DNA from: Aquatica leii
Lineage: Eukaryota > Arthropoda > Insecta > Coleoptera > Lampyridae
Direction of reading: 5' to 3'
Length of the DNA stretch: 64,000 nt
NCBI GenBank assembly: GCA_035610365.1
Contig: CM069433.1
Location: forward strand, 170,764,882 to 170,828,881
A model generated the notes under the pieces. It was given only the letters and a program-made list of their open reading frames with translations. It ran no database searches and was not told the origin of the DNA. This document shows, piece after piece, positions 36,087 through 47,599 of the stretch. Every line of letters begins with the position of its first letter. Within the stretch, counting starts at the first letter, position 1. A program made the translations under genes and the position numbers.

Positions 36087-38973
36087 ATGAAAAAACGATT
36101 TGAAAGTGGGCATAGCAAAAGAAAAAGAAAAAAAGCAGAAAATTTAGCTAAAGCCGGATCCGAACAAAAACAGCACAAATTATCTTTCACTACAATGGGC
36201 AGTAAACGTTATGAACTGTTAGCAAGTAAGAGTAACGAAAAAAGTGAAGAACGAGAACCAGCTAAAGAATTAAATGTGGACCAAACCACAGCTGCCTCGA
36301 GTAGCTTCCAAGGTGTGGGACAAAAGGTAACAAAACGTGTTCTTTGATAAAACAATAGTAACCAATGTACGAACAAGTCGAATTTTATTTTATATTATGA
36401 CGTCACATGAGAACTATATGATTATTGCAATATACCGTTTTGAACTATTATAATTTCATTTAACAATTTCAGCCAAGACGTGATTCCACATCTAAATCTG
36501 ATGTTAGAGAACAAGTGAAAGAAGAGTTGATTGATTTACCTTCCTTAGACATGCATCATCAGCAGAGCATTCGATTTCCAACAGATAAAGCATTATTCGA
36601 TGACTTGGCACCTATAGATTTACAAAATAAATTAACATTCCTTGCTAAAACCGTTTGTCGTCCTTTGTGTGAGGATATGCCTGGCGGAAAATTCCTTCGA
36701 ATTAGAGGAAACTCGTTTTCGTAATTTCATTACAAATGCATCAACAGAATAGGGGAACGCGTAGAGCGTTCATAGCTTGCTTTTTTGTTTCGCAAAAATT
36801 ATGCTTACTGTCATTGTTGTTGGCTGTTCGGAAATAAAGAAGCTCATAAATCGAATTGTTCATCGTCATTCACGGATTTTAACCATTTGGAAGAAAGTTT
36901 TATACATCATTCTAATAGTCAGAATCACAAGATTTCTATGAACGCATGGTACATTTTCTTAAATGAGAAATCTGTGGACTCTCAGCTTCAACAACACATT
37001 TCCGAGGAGAGACGCCGGTGGAAGGAAGTTCTGACTGTCCAATTCGGGTTAATAAGAGTTATGGGAATTCTTGGTCTTCCATTTAGGGGTCATAGATCGA
37101 ACAGCACTGATGTAAATCCTGGAGTATACTTAAAACTGCTGAGATTTATTGCAACTCGTGATCCGGTGTTGCATGAACATATAACCAGTGAAAAAAGAAT
37201 AAAATACCTCAGCAAGACAATCACTGAAGAACAAATTGCTACACTCTCAAACGCTTTAAAAATTCACATAATAAACTTGTGTAAAGATGCAAAATTTTTC
37301 ACTGTGATTGCCGACGCTACAACCGATATTAGTCACAAAGACCAATTGGCTGTTCTCGTTAGATTTGTGCACATTGACAGAAAAGTAAAATCTGTGGAAA
37401 TAAGGGAACATTTCTTAGGTTTCCACCATGTTCATGATTGTACAGGCATGGGTATTTCAACTCTGTTAATGAAAGTTCTCTATAAAGAATGCAAATTTGA
37501 TCGGAAGTACATAAGAGGGCAAGCTTATGATGGAGCAAATGTTATGAGTGGTGCAGGTGGTGGAGTTCAGGCCATCATGAAGCAGCTTCACGGAGAGAAT
37601 AGTTTTTTGCCTTACATTTACTGCCCCCCTCATCAGTTGACCCTGGTTTTAATTCATGCTACTAAAAATTAAAAAAATAGCAAAGAGAAGGACACACTTC
37701 AAACGCCAATTGAACTGATTAATTTTTATGATTATGTACAGATGATTTATACATTTTTCAGCAGTTCTAATCGTCGGTGGGATCTGTTATTCAGAATGGC
37801 AAAGGATACTGGTCTGCTAGAAGAAAGTTCATTGAATAATTTTGCAAGTGCTGTAAATTCCGAAATTGTGGATGGAAATTCATCGGAGAATAAAGAACAA
37901 ACAAGAAAAACGACTGTTTCGAATATGGCCCCGACTTTGAAATCCCTTTCAACAACACGATGGATTGCCCGGTATGCAGCTGTTGATGCAGTGCTTAGAA
38001 ATTTCAAACTGATCATCGTATGCTTAGAAGATTTAATAGAGCAAAATCACACAAGTGACGAATTTAAAGACTCTACAAACTTACTGGGGAAATTAGATTG
38101 AACTTTTTACTTTACTTTAACTTGGTGGTATAAAATTCTAACAATATTACACGGATGTCCCCTAATTTTTCAAACTAAGGAATTAGATTTGTTTAGGTTG
38201 TCTCTGTGTTTGAACCTGCAGGAGAAGATCTTAAGAAATTACGGACTGAAGATTCATTTGTTAAATTTTCTAATCAAGCAAAAGAGCAATGGCTGTTAAT
38301 GGGTTTGGAACCGGATGATATTGGGTTCAAAATCAAACGGATTCGACGAGTAAAACGGTTTCATGATGAGCAGATGGAAGATGAACCATTTACAGATGCT
38401 GCTACAAGATATCGTATAAATGTATATTACAACTGTTTGGACTGCATGATCTCAGAACTGGAAAGGAGAACAGTGGGTTTCAGAGACGTTGCCAAAACGT
38501 TCGGGTTTTTACAACCACATACATTTCAAAATTTAAGTGAAGAGATTAAGCCTAGTTGCGATGGTATAGTTAGAAAATTTTCAGAGGACTTTACAGCAAA
38601 TTTATCAATTCAATGCTTATCATTTAGAAATATTTACTTCGCTGTTACAGAAGAAACTGATACAGTAAAACTAAACGTAACATTATTGTTGCAATATTTA
38701 ATTGAAAGTGGTTTAGCGGATTCATATACTGAATTTGAAGTATTGTTAAGGATATTCTTAACGTTGCCAGTTGGAATACCTAGTGCCGAACGTTCGTTCA
38801 GTGCTATACGATGATTAAAGACGTATTTGCGTTCAATTCTGAGTCAAGACAGACTAAACTACACTGCAATGCTGGCTATTGAAAGTCAGGAATGCGAAAA
38901 GTTGCAACTTGATCCTGTCATAGATATGTTCCTAAATAGAAAAACTAGGCGTGGGGGTGTACAGAATTTGTAG
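36087..38973 (+). pseudogene. ZMYM-type hAT transposase, one intron, a few in-frame stops
   Basis: Exon 1 (from 36087) ends at 36326. A GT-AG intron (36327-36472) joins GTGGGACAAAAG to CCAAGACGTGAT in frame. The frame then runs with in-frame stops at 36722-36724, about 36773 and 37670-37672. Blocks are YCHCCWLFG (zinc-binding TTF-like), FFTVIADATTDISHKDQLAV, IRGQAYDGANVMSG and CPPHQLTLVL. Then come LSTTRWIARYAAVDAV and finally GIPSAERSFSAIR, the dimerisation region. Near 38102-38205 the frame changes. At 38812-38814 a TGA interrupts the frame, which then continues with LKTYLRSILSQDRLN to a stop at 38973. About five breaks in all, so inactive though readable. Confidence 0.8.
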
Positions 38974-40445
38974 TTACAAAGTACCATCATAAAATATGAT
39001 CTGTATTATGATGTTTTTTTGTGCTATAAGTATATAAAAGTAAATAATTCCTTTCCCCTTGTGTAAAATCTTTTCATTTGTTCCTGTGAATATACTAGCT
39101 AGCCTATCTATACATTACCACAGTCTGTGACATTACATTTTGACTAGACCTTTTTTTACCCTACTTTTGCACGACGAGGCCCTGGACCTTAAATACGCCA
39201 CTGACCTTGACCCCGCAAGTGCTTGATATTTAAGCCTTCTTTCTCTAACGCCGACAAAACAAATTTTGTCAAACCTTCACCCGACACATCATCTATAGGA
39301 CAAAATAATAAAAAATGTTCTTCTATACTAATTTTCGTGCTCTTTAAATTAACAAATGTTATACAAACTGAAATTTGTTCTTGGTGACTAGAGTCAGGAG
39401 TGCAGTCTAATAATATGGAATAATATTTTGCCTTTTTAGTTAGTTCTAAAATTTTGGATTTAATATTTCCACCGATAAAGTTGATTACTTCATTTTGTAT
39501 TTTATCCCCGAGATACTTTTTGTGATCTTTTATTTGAGAGCATTTTGTATATTGTTCTGACATAATCGGGTCGAATTTGGAAATCATTTCTATGCATTTT
39601 AAAAAGTTACCATTGTTTTTCTCAAACAACTTATTACTACTTCCACGATGAGTTAAATATTGCTGACCTAAAAACTAAATCACGTAGAATACAACATAAC
39701 AGCTTGTCAGTATTTAGTTTCTCTGTTTATTACATTTTGAATTTCAGAATCAATTATTTCATTTTTATTAAAACGGTTAGAAAGATCTAGCAATTTTAGA
39801 ACATTTTCGATATGTAACTTGCTCTTTTCATGAATGTTTAAATGTTCACTTAAATGCTGCCAGTAATTGTAACCAGATTTATCCCTAAAGCGAACAGATT
39901 TCAAATCGCTGTCATTAAAAATTTTGCAACAGAAGCAGTAAAGTTAATTTTTTTGTTTCGGAATACAACAACCAAAAACGCTCAATTTTTTCTTTGTTCG
40001 GTGAAATTCAAAAGAAGTAACTATTGGAAAACTTAAACCCTGACTCCAAACTATCTCTCGGATAAATATTCTTTTTGTTTTGATATTGAGCAGGGCCACG
40101 CTCTACTAATTCTTGAATATTATTAGGACGTAATTTAGACTTTTGAAAGTGCAGCATCTTTCGAAAGTTGATTCATATTTTCCGTTCTGATAATTTTTGA
40201 AGGTGTTGATTTCTCATTATCAACGGAACTTAAAGATGTTGATGGATTGCTTTCTGGAAGATCAGTTTCTTGCCTGCTGCTGATAGTTGTTTCAAGTACA
40301 GGTTCAGAATATTGAGATTCAGCTGTATTATTGTTGTTATTAATATTTGGCAAAGTAGAGGGTTTTGAAAAAAAAGGTTTTAATTCAGCAAATTTTGGTA
40401 TCCAGACAATTTCTTCTTTTTTTATGACATCCTATATACTGTAAA

Positions 40446-43400
40446 GAAATTAATACGTAAGCAACCAAATTGACAAATTATTCATAAAAAATAGAAATGT
40501 TTCCACGTCTCAAACTCAAACTCGAAAGTATTTTCTCAACATTACTTATTTCAAGTTATTTTAAAATTTATAAATAGTAATATTAGTGCTTATCAATTAT
40601 TCGGTTTGAATTTACTTCATTTAACAATTATGTTTATATAATTAAATATAAAAGGATTTTTGAGATGCAAGTTTTTGGCTTTTAATGTTTTAATAAATCT
40701 AAAATAAAAAATAAATTTTAGATGAACTCACCTTAATTCACAACACGTTAATTATCGATCGGGCATCAGACAACAAATAAAATCGCGACCGATGCAGCGT
40801 TTAAATATATAAAGTTTTGTACATTGCAAGCTCAGACAGGAAAACAACGCTTGTTTGCTCGTTGGCTCGTTGCAAGCCAAATTTCAAGCTCAAACATGAA
40901 TAACATCAGATTTGTTTGAGTTTACATAATTCATGGTATGTTACGTATTACGTATTCGATGGAATAAATGCTATATTGCGTACTCTCATTTGGAAAATAT
41001 TGTATTTTCGAGAAGTAATTCGGTTCCCTCGTCTCAAAAAGTAAAAATTAAAAAAATAAACAAATAAAAAACAATGTAATAGCTAGCAATTCCTTACTGG
41101 TTTTTTTTATCATTATAAATTTTGTTTTGACAATGTTGTTCGTTGCTTTATCTTTTTTTTAACTTTTGAGTTTTGAGGCTTTTCGGCGCCTCGGTGCCGT
41201 CGTGCACCACACGACTTTGCTCTTATGTACGGCGAGGGACTCTGTCAAAGCACTGCTTCAAGCGTTTAATCGATTCTTTAAAATAATATTTATATCTTCA
41301 CATGAAACTAAAATTACAAAAGAAATCGTGTCTAAATATTGTAATAAAGTTAAGCAACAAAAAAATGTTAATGGTGAAAGACTAAATATTATTCCAGCAT
41401 CATATTTTTTGTAATTCACATGTTAAACGTCACGATATATTAGTGTGCATCAACATCAAATACGATTTACATCTTAGTTTGAAAACATGTTTGAAGACTG
41501 TGTTGTATTTGAGAGACACATAACAAGTACACGTCCACAATAATTATATAATACAGCTACTTATTTGACATACGAGCTTTCTAATAACTAACAAATTAAT
41601 AACAAAATTTACTATGTACTGAAGCTTTCCACGTGCGAAGAAAAAATTCTTTTATGAGTTACCGCCTTGTTGGCATTGAACTTGTATGTCAAAAAGCAAC
41701 AATTGTAAATATTGCTTTATTATAACGTCATCAAGTTCTATTGTTTAATGTTTAAGAACGTTACATAAAAGTTTGTCCTCGAAGTACCATATGTTTGAAA
41801 TATACATTGTCATTTCTTAATTCTTCGTGATTACTTTTGACCTAAATAGTATACGAAAACATAAAATACTATAACCGTATATAGTGTAACAATGCGCAAA
41901 ATTTTACTCGCTCCATCTTAGGAATCTTGAAGACACGCGGAATCACGACACGTAAAATTTGTTTTGCTACAGATAATCGCAATTTACGGTACACGAACGA
42001 AAGTATGGTTCTGTTGACGGCATAGCATGAAAACGATGGTAAACAAAACTCGGTGTGGAAACACCCACCCATGACAAATTATAATTTTCGTAACCGATAT
42101 TACGTTCCGAAGGTTGATTTAAAAAAAATTAATTTGTAAAATTAAGATGCCCACCTACATAATAATAACTATAAGGAGTTATTAATAAACAGTGTAGTAA
42201 AAAATTGTATTTATTAAAAAGAAATAAACAAGGCGTAAATAAATATTTATTAATAACGTTTAATTTAATTTTATTACAGTAAATCAAAGAGTAAATGTGA
42301 ACGTTAATTAATTTAAGAATCGGTGAAATTTATTTTAATGATTGTAATATAGAAGCCGGTAGCTTTATTATTAACACAATGGCCCCATAAGCGCACCTGC
42401 AAGGTATTAAAACGTGTAGACGGGCGCCAGGTATCAGAAATAGATGCACTTCCGCCCGACGCCTACATATACACTGTAAAGCACACTTGTGTTGTTTTTA
42501 ATAGACTTAGAACACATTTGTAATGCGTATTATTTTCAAAATTTAATTAACAAATTATTTTTTGAAATTGTAGAAAGTGGTAGAAAGTTGCTTTAAAGTT
42601 CAGTCATATGTATTATTACAAAATTCTTGGAGATTCTGTTTTCGGGTATTAAAATTACATAATCGCATTCTGAAATTATTTAACTAATTTAATAAATTAG
42701 TAGTATAAAAAATTTGGGCGTGTGCGTTTAATGTTTGATTGATTTATGTTTGGAGTCGATTTACATAGTTCAAATTATATTATGAGTTTTTTTATTGATG
42801 ATTGAAATAATTAATGAGAATGATGGGCGAGATGTTAACCGAAAAAGATTGTCTATCCACGTTCTTGTTGCTATTGTTCCTTCAACACACGTGTTGGTCA
42901 ATTATCTGTGTGTTATTTGTGTTTATTAATATTATGTATTGTGTTTACACGCGTTTTTTATCGCTTATGACTGTTCATATGGATATATACCTACAAATAA
43001 AGAGTTTCACTTTACATGTTATTTAATCTTTTACTTAATAAGTTGGCAATCAGCTATATGTATACATGTTGAATTGACTTCACACACAAAAATCTATACC
43101 AAAAGATAAGAAAACAATTTGTTGTTTATATTTCTCTGCACACTAGTAAAAAAAAATATCTCTATGCGGTTAGCAAGAAGTTGTGTTAATTCAAGTCAAC
43201 TCAAATTAGCGTTAATAGAGGACGCCATAAGTTAAACGTTAGTTTTATTTGAAAAAGTGTAATTTTTTTAATTTTGCAAACTGCATTTTGAAGATAATTT
43301 TTCCAAGAAATGAGTGTTAGCGAAAATGAGATGGATTGCACTCTTCCTGAACTTCGTTCAGGAGCAGTAAGTGTTCGCGATAAGTTACTGCTTGTAAAAA

Positions 43401-43515
43401 ATAAAAAAAGATGTGAAGAAGCATATAATAATATAATAATTATATAATAAATAGTTTATCAAATGGTGTGTTAAGAATTAATAAACTGCACAGAACATTT
43501 TTTACTCGCTTATTC
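40446..43515. other. AT-rich stretch with weak coding-like islets
   Basis: No transposon end or gene was firmly recognised. GC-richer islets lie near 41165-41270, 41880-42060 and 42355-42480. Only the last has an exon-like layout and is listed separately. Confidence 0.45.
42353..42475 (+). other. Candidate exon of an unrecognised gene
   Basis: A 123-bp segment between an AG acceptor (42351-42352) and a GT donor (42476-42477) is open for 41 codons in phase 0. It is much GC-richer than its flanks. It would read KPVALLLTQWPHKRTCKVLK and then RVDGRQVSEIDALPPDAYIY. I know no family for it. The donor (GTAAAG) is ordinary and the acceptor has a weak pyrimidine tract. It could equally be a repeat relic. 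Confidence 0.2.
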
Positions 43516-43519
43516 TAAG

Positions 43520-43800
43520 CAAATGCCATCAAAAAAATTCGCACACTGTACCTACTCAATGTTAAAAAATGGTATGATTATAAAAAAACTAGCTGAACCC
43601 GGCAGACGTTGTCATGCCAGAAAACGAATTCTTTACAAAAAAATAGATTTACATGCCAATTTTCAGGATGATCGGTGGAACTGTGTAGTAGTTGATATGC
43701 TGCAGCGCCACCTGGTGGGGAGTTACAACGAAAAGTATAGCGCAAAAACCTTTTCCACAAAAAAATACATATGCATACCAATTTTTATGGTGATAGGTTG
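43520..43800. repeat. Interspersed repeat relic with internal duplication
   Basis: The block GAACCCGGCAGACGTTGTCATG opening near 43596 resembles a common insect non-coding repeat. A segment of about 50 bp is imperfectly repeated (near 43640 and 43755), each copy containing ACAAAAAAATA followed by CAATTTT. I cannot classify it. Confidence 0.4.
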
Positions 43801-44501
43801 AACGGTGGTGTTAGAGTTTAAAGATAACATATACTAACTTCCAGAACACCTAGAACTTGTTGAACGGTTTTATTGAAATTTTCATCGGTATTGAGATGTT
43901 GGTCCAAATGGTCCGAGGAACGGGTTCAACCGCGTCATTGTGGATCTGGACGTCCTCGGAGGACTACAGATCGCGAAGAACGTCGCTTAAGAGTTTTGGC
44001 CACAAGAGACATATTTTCAACAACTCGATCAATTGCAAATGATTGAATGAGAGGTATAGGACTCAGAATGTCAATGTCATCTGTTTATCGCCAGATAAGA
44101 TCTTATGGGTTGCGTTCATATTGTCCATTTTTATGTCTTCTCGTTACACCACTTCACCGTCTACGCAGACTAGAGTGGACCAACGAAAGGGTTAATTCGG
44201 TGCAAGAATGGCATCAAATTGTGTTTAGTGACGAGTGTCGATTTTGCTTGTGGGTTCACGATGGTCGTAGCAGGGTCAGACGGATGCGTGGAGAACGTAA
44301 AAATCCAACACAGTCCTCACTCAAGGAGTTATGATATATGCATAATGTTATAGTAGCAGATCACCTTAGGTCTTTATTGACGGCAACCTAAACCACATTT
44401 TATTTTTAATTTACCACACTCTCCAGATAGCTTACACGATCTCCAATTACGGATTCACGAAGCTTGGGACGATATACCGCAAGCAGCTATAGATCACTTG
44501 C

Positions 44502-44625
44502 GGAACGGGACGTTTGAACGCCGCCATTTGGAAGCCGCTGTTTGGATGCAAGGACGTTTGAACGCAAGGTTATTTGAACGCAGGTACATTTGAACGCAGA
44601 AGTTCGGTAATGAACGAGTAAAACG
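44502..44625. repeat. MULE left end: tandem TTTGAACGC-type repeats
   Basis: Around six units of about 15-17 bp, most of the form RTTTGAACGC plus spacer, cover the end. Such arrays could be transposase-binding sites; that role is inferred. Confidence 0.8.
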
Positions 44626-44759
44626 CAATATTATGTATTTTATTACACAAAAGATCTACCTAGATATAAAATCAATTGTTCATTAAATAATTGTGCGATA
44701 TACCTCTTAAATATTCAATTATATTACGGTTATCGTAATTTGTTACTAGGCGTTTAATT

Positions 44760-47395
44760 CGGCCATCAGCATCGCGATATTTTTTTACTTTCGTTTATGG
44801 GGCATGTCCCGCAATCAATTTCTCATAATACAAATCTCTCCCAGCTTCCACTTTCCGCAAACCATCAATAAAATTCCACATTGTGGGATGATGAGTAGAA
44901 AGTTCTGTTTGTAACCGTCTATGGGCCGCTTCAGCATGGTTATTGGTCCTATCGATGTCTTTCATTACACGGCTATAGACACTCCATAATTGCGGTGGAA
45001 TCAGCGGCGTATTTACCCTAGGGCCAAGGGGGCCATGGCCCAGGGTGATACGCCGCGAGGGGCGGCGCCAGCCGCCACGTGATCGCTGGTTTGTTTAAGC
45101 GCCTTTGATAATCGTTATATTTTATTTAATTGCTTTTTCATTTGACTCTTCTAAAAAATGCGCCGGCGTGTTTATTGCGTCTCGGAAGGGCGCGGGCGGG
45201 GGTGGTTGGTACTTGGTGGAATGAAAACAATAGCACGTAGTTTGCTCGTCACTTGTTTCAAATTGTTTCTAATTAGCTCATCAAATTATTAGAAGTTGGT
45301 GAATATTTTCAATACTTACCTATCAGTGTTAGTAGTGTTTACACTGTATACTGTTACTGTGTAAAGTGTTACTGTTACTGATATGGATCAATCTAAAAAA
45401 AAACTAAGCGGACACGCATACAGAAGAAAAGCTTTAGAAAAAAAAACATAAGGAGGAAAAATTTCTCAAAAAAAAACACATAAAATTGATAGCTTTTCCG
45501 CTTTTTTCAATAAGAATAATGACGAAGCGTCAAGTTCGACTGGATTAGTCACGGCAGAATTTTACAAGGTGTCGATACAGACGTAGAAGTAGTTTCCAGG
45601 CTCTACGAGTCACTTATCACTTTTGTAGAAAGCAAACGGGAATCTTTTAATGCTTTTGAAGCAGCTGGCAAAAAAAATCTTTCGAGGAATACAGAACCAG
45701 TGACAAGAGAATCATTGAGAGGAAGAAACGAGACAATGAGTGTTGCGATCGCAAGGGAAAAATGTTGTTACAAGGACGTGATTATTTCAGGGTTAATACC
45801 TTCCTCCCAATATGTGACAAATTAGTGGGCGAGTTAAGGAGACGCAAAACTTCGTATGACGCAGTAACCGCCAATTTTGCATTTTTATGCAAATTGGATA
45901 CAATGTCTGATTCGGAAGTTAGAGTTAACGCTTTAAAACTTCAAAAGTTATACCCTATTGTTCTCGCAGATGATTTACAAGAAGAATGTGTTCTTTTAAA
46001 ACAATTCTTGACGGCTAATGATAACAAAATGAGTTTAAGGCAACTTTTATGAAGGAAAATGATTTGAAGGAAGCATTTCCATACACAGAAATAGCATTAC
46101 GTATGTTTCTGTGCACTGCAGTGACAAATTGCACTGGAGAACGTTTATTTTCCGTGCGCAAAAGAATAAAACGTTCCCATACGTTTCCATATAAGCGAAG
46201 AACGTTTGAACAGTTTAGCCATCCTCAATATAGAAGCTGACTTAACAAAATCTATTAATTATGATAGTGTCATTGACAAATTTGTCAACCAATTTGTGCA
46301 TCGCAAAAAATGTAAATATTTAATAAATGGTGTTTATTCGTTTGTATGACCTTTTCTTATTATTATCCGGTTTTTTACGTTTTTTTCGTTAATTTATGGG
46401 GCGGCAAACCTTACAGACCTAGGGCGCCAAATTTTAAAATACGCCGCTGGGTGGAAACATTGCGAGACGCCTTCCATTTCCTCAACGATTTGGTTTTCCT
46501 ATATAAAAATCCTCGAACCAATTTAATAGAGGGTGTAATTCTACAGGAAGTTCATCTGCGAGACTTTCTGTAGCAACATCTAAATCCGCAACGGGAACGA
46601 ATGCTAAGGAACTTATCATTTGAGTGTGCAACGCAAAGTCCCCTTCATTATTGTATCGTTGCAATAAGTGTAGCCTCCCAGATGTTTTTTCAAATTTTGT
46701 GCTAGATGAAAAAAACATCCAAGCAATTGCGCGTTTGGAAATCCGTTTTGGACGCTCTTATAGCTCCATGTTCAAAATCGCACGATATCTTTTCGGGGTC
46801 CAAATTTGGTTCAATTCGTTTTAATTGTTCGATCATTAGTGTGTAAGTTGCCATTTGCTTACTTGGCAAAAGGGCATACACAACAGGATGAACGCCTCCG
46901 AAACGTTCTGCCATGATTACATACACTTGCGAAAATATTAATGGGGTGGATTTAAACGTTCCATCGACGAACCCATGCTTTGACTCCTTAAGAACTCCAA
47001 ATAAATTAAACTAAAATAATAGGTACATAAAAATAAATTCGAATAGACCTTACATTTACGCTTTGTTGGCGGCCAAACATTAATATCCTGTTAGGTCCGC
47101 TGTCGCTTAAAAGAAAATTTTCCCGTATGTTATTTGCCACGTAGGTTTTATATTCTTCTGGAATTACTAATTCTTCGGCCGTTAGTGGTGCAGGTGGTGC
47201 AACATTCATTTGGTTCCGTTTTCGTCTCACTAATTTCTTTAAAGCATCACGATTGGGTAATTCAGCTTGTGCACTTTGCGATAATCCAACTACACAATTA
47301 TTAATTACTTGGCTAGTTTGCTCCATTGTGTCTTCTGCTCTTCTTTTTATTGCAGTCTTTACGATTTTGGCTTCAACGCGAGCTGCAAAACTTTC
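44760..47395 (-). pseudogene. MULE transposase, catalytic and C-terminal parts, split by a hAT
   Basis: From 47395 downward come ESFAARVEAKIVKTAIKRRA, PAPLTAEELVIPEEYKTYV and FLLSDSGPNRILMFGRQQ. A very short possible intron (47011-47053, GT-AG) then leads into KHGFVDGTFKSTPLIFSQVY, with the first catalytic D. Next are ERFGGVHPVVYALLPSKQMA and ISCDFEHGAI (second D). A frame shift follows near 46710, then VELHPLLNWFEDFYIGKPNR. The hAT (45002-46449) interrupts before RTNNHAEAAHRRLQTELSTH and HPTMWNFIDGLRKVEAGRD (44800-45000). These are standard MULE blocks. Nested insertions and at least one shift make it inactive. Confidence 0.82.
45002..46449 (+). mobile_element. Internally deleted hAT transposon inside the MULE gene
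   Basis: Inverted ends read CAGCGGCGTATTT. Flanks are GGTGGAAT (44994-45001) and GGTGGAAA (46450-46457), an 8-bp duplication with one mismatch. The 1,448-bp body keeps an N-terminal leader (MDQSKKKLSGHAYRRKA near 45383). It also keeps parts of the C-terminal half: DYFRVNTFLPICDKLVGELR at 45762-46052, and TEIALRMFLCTAVTNCTGER at 46049-46240, the dimerisation region. The central catalytic region is missing and frames are broken, so any mobility depended on another copy. Confidence 0.9.
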
Positions 47396-47584
47396 TGTTG
47401 TAATGCTATAGTACGACAATTTAACTATAGCGTGGAAATGTACAAAATTATAATAAGACGTTTATTGACACCAAAATACTTTTAGAAAATAATACATAAT
47501 ACATTAAACGACTGTAATACACGCAACAACTTTTGTAACTAACTACCAACTTAAACTTAAAAAATGTAATTGTCTAGTTCAACA
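47396..47584 (-). repeat. Copia 3' LTR
   Basis: This 189-bp repeat begins TGTTGTAATGC and ends TAGTTCAACA on the plus strand. It matches the split LTR at 51532-54826. The adjacent purine tract marks it as the 3' LTR in the minus-strand element. Confidence 0.92.
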
Positions 47585-47599
47585 CTCCTCCTCATTTTT

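Larger units (their letters stand above)
35418..39203 (+). mobile_element. ZMYM-type hAT transposon inserted in the minus-strand hAT
   Basis: Both ends carry CAGTGGCGTATTTAA in inverted orientation. The flanks are ACCCTGAC (35410-35417) and ACCTTGAC (39204-39211), an 8-bp target duplication with one mismatch. The element is 3,786 bp, holds one plus-strand transposase gene and lies antiparallel to its host element. Confidence 0.92.
34260..40445 (-). mobile_element. ZMYM-type hAT transposon, split by a second hAT
   Basis: The minus strand encodes a hAT transposase of the ZMYM/THAP0 group. A serine-rich leader lies at 40135-40353. Then come ERGPAQYQNKKNIYPR (about 40110), HLNIHEKSKLHIENV (39707-39904), YYSILLDCTPDSSHQEQISV and HLRGQGQ (39189-39629). 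An inserted hAT (35418-39203) interrupts exactly here. The frame resumes left of it with YDNGANMRGRHNGLQKKIGF, then the C-terminal SFSKLKIIKNYLRSTM and RLSNLAIISIE (34288-34500). Several frame shifts and stops make it inactive. I could not identify its terminal repeats. Confidence 0.8.

Noticed and set aside
36087-38973. Inner hAT transposase considered as a domesticated host gene
   Set aside because: It has matching terminal repeats, a target duplication and several stops, so it is a transposon copy.
43310-43450. 46-codon frame starting MSVSENEMDC with a good GTAAGT donor inside
   Set aside because: It could be a first exon, but no downstream exon or family match was found.
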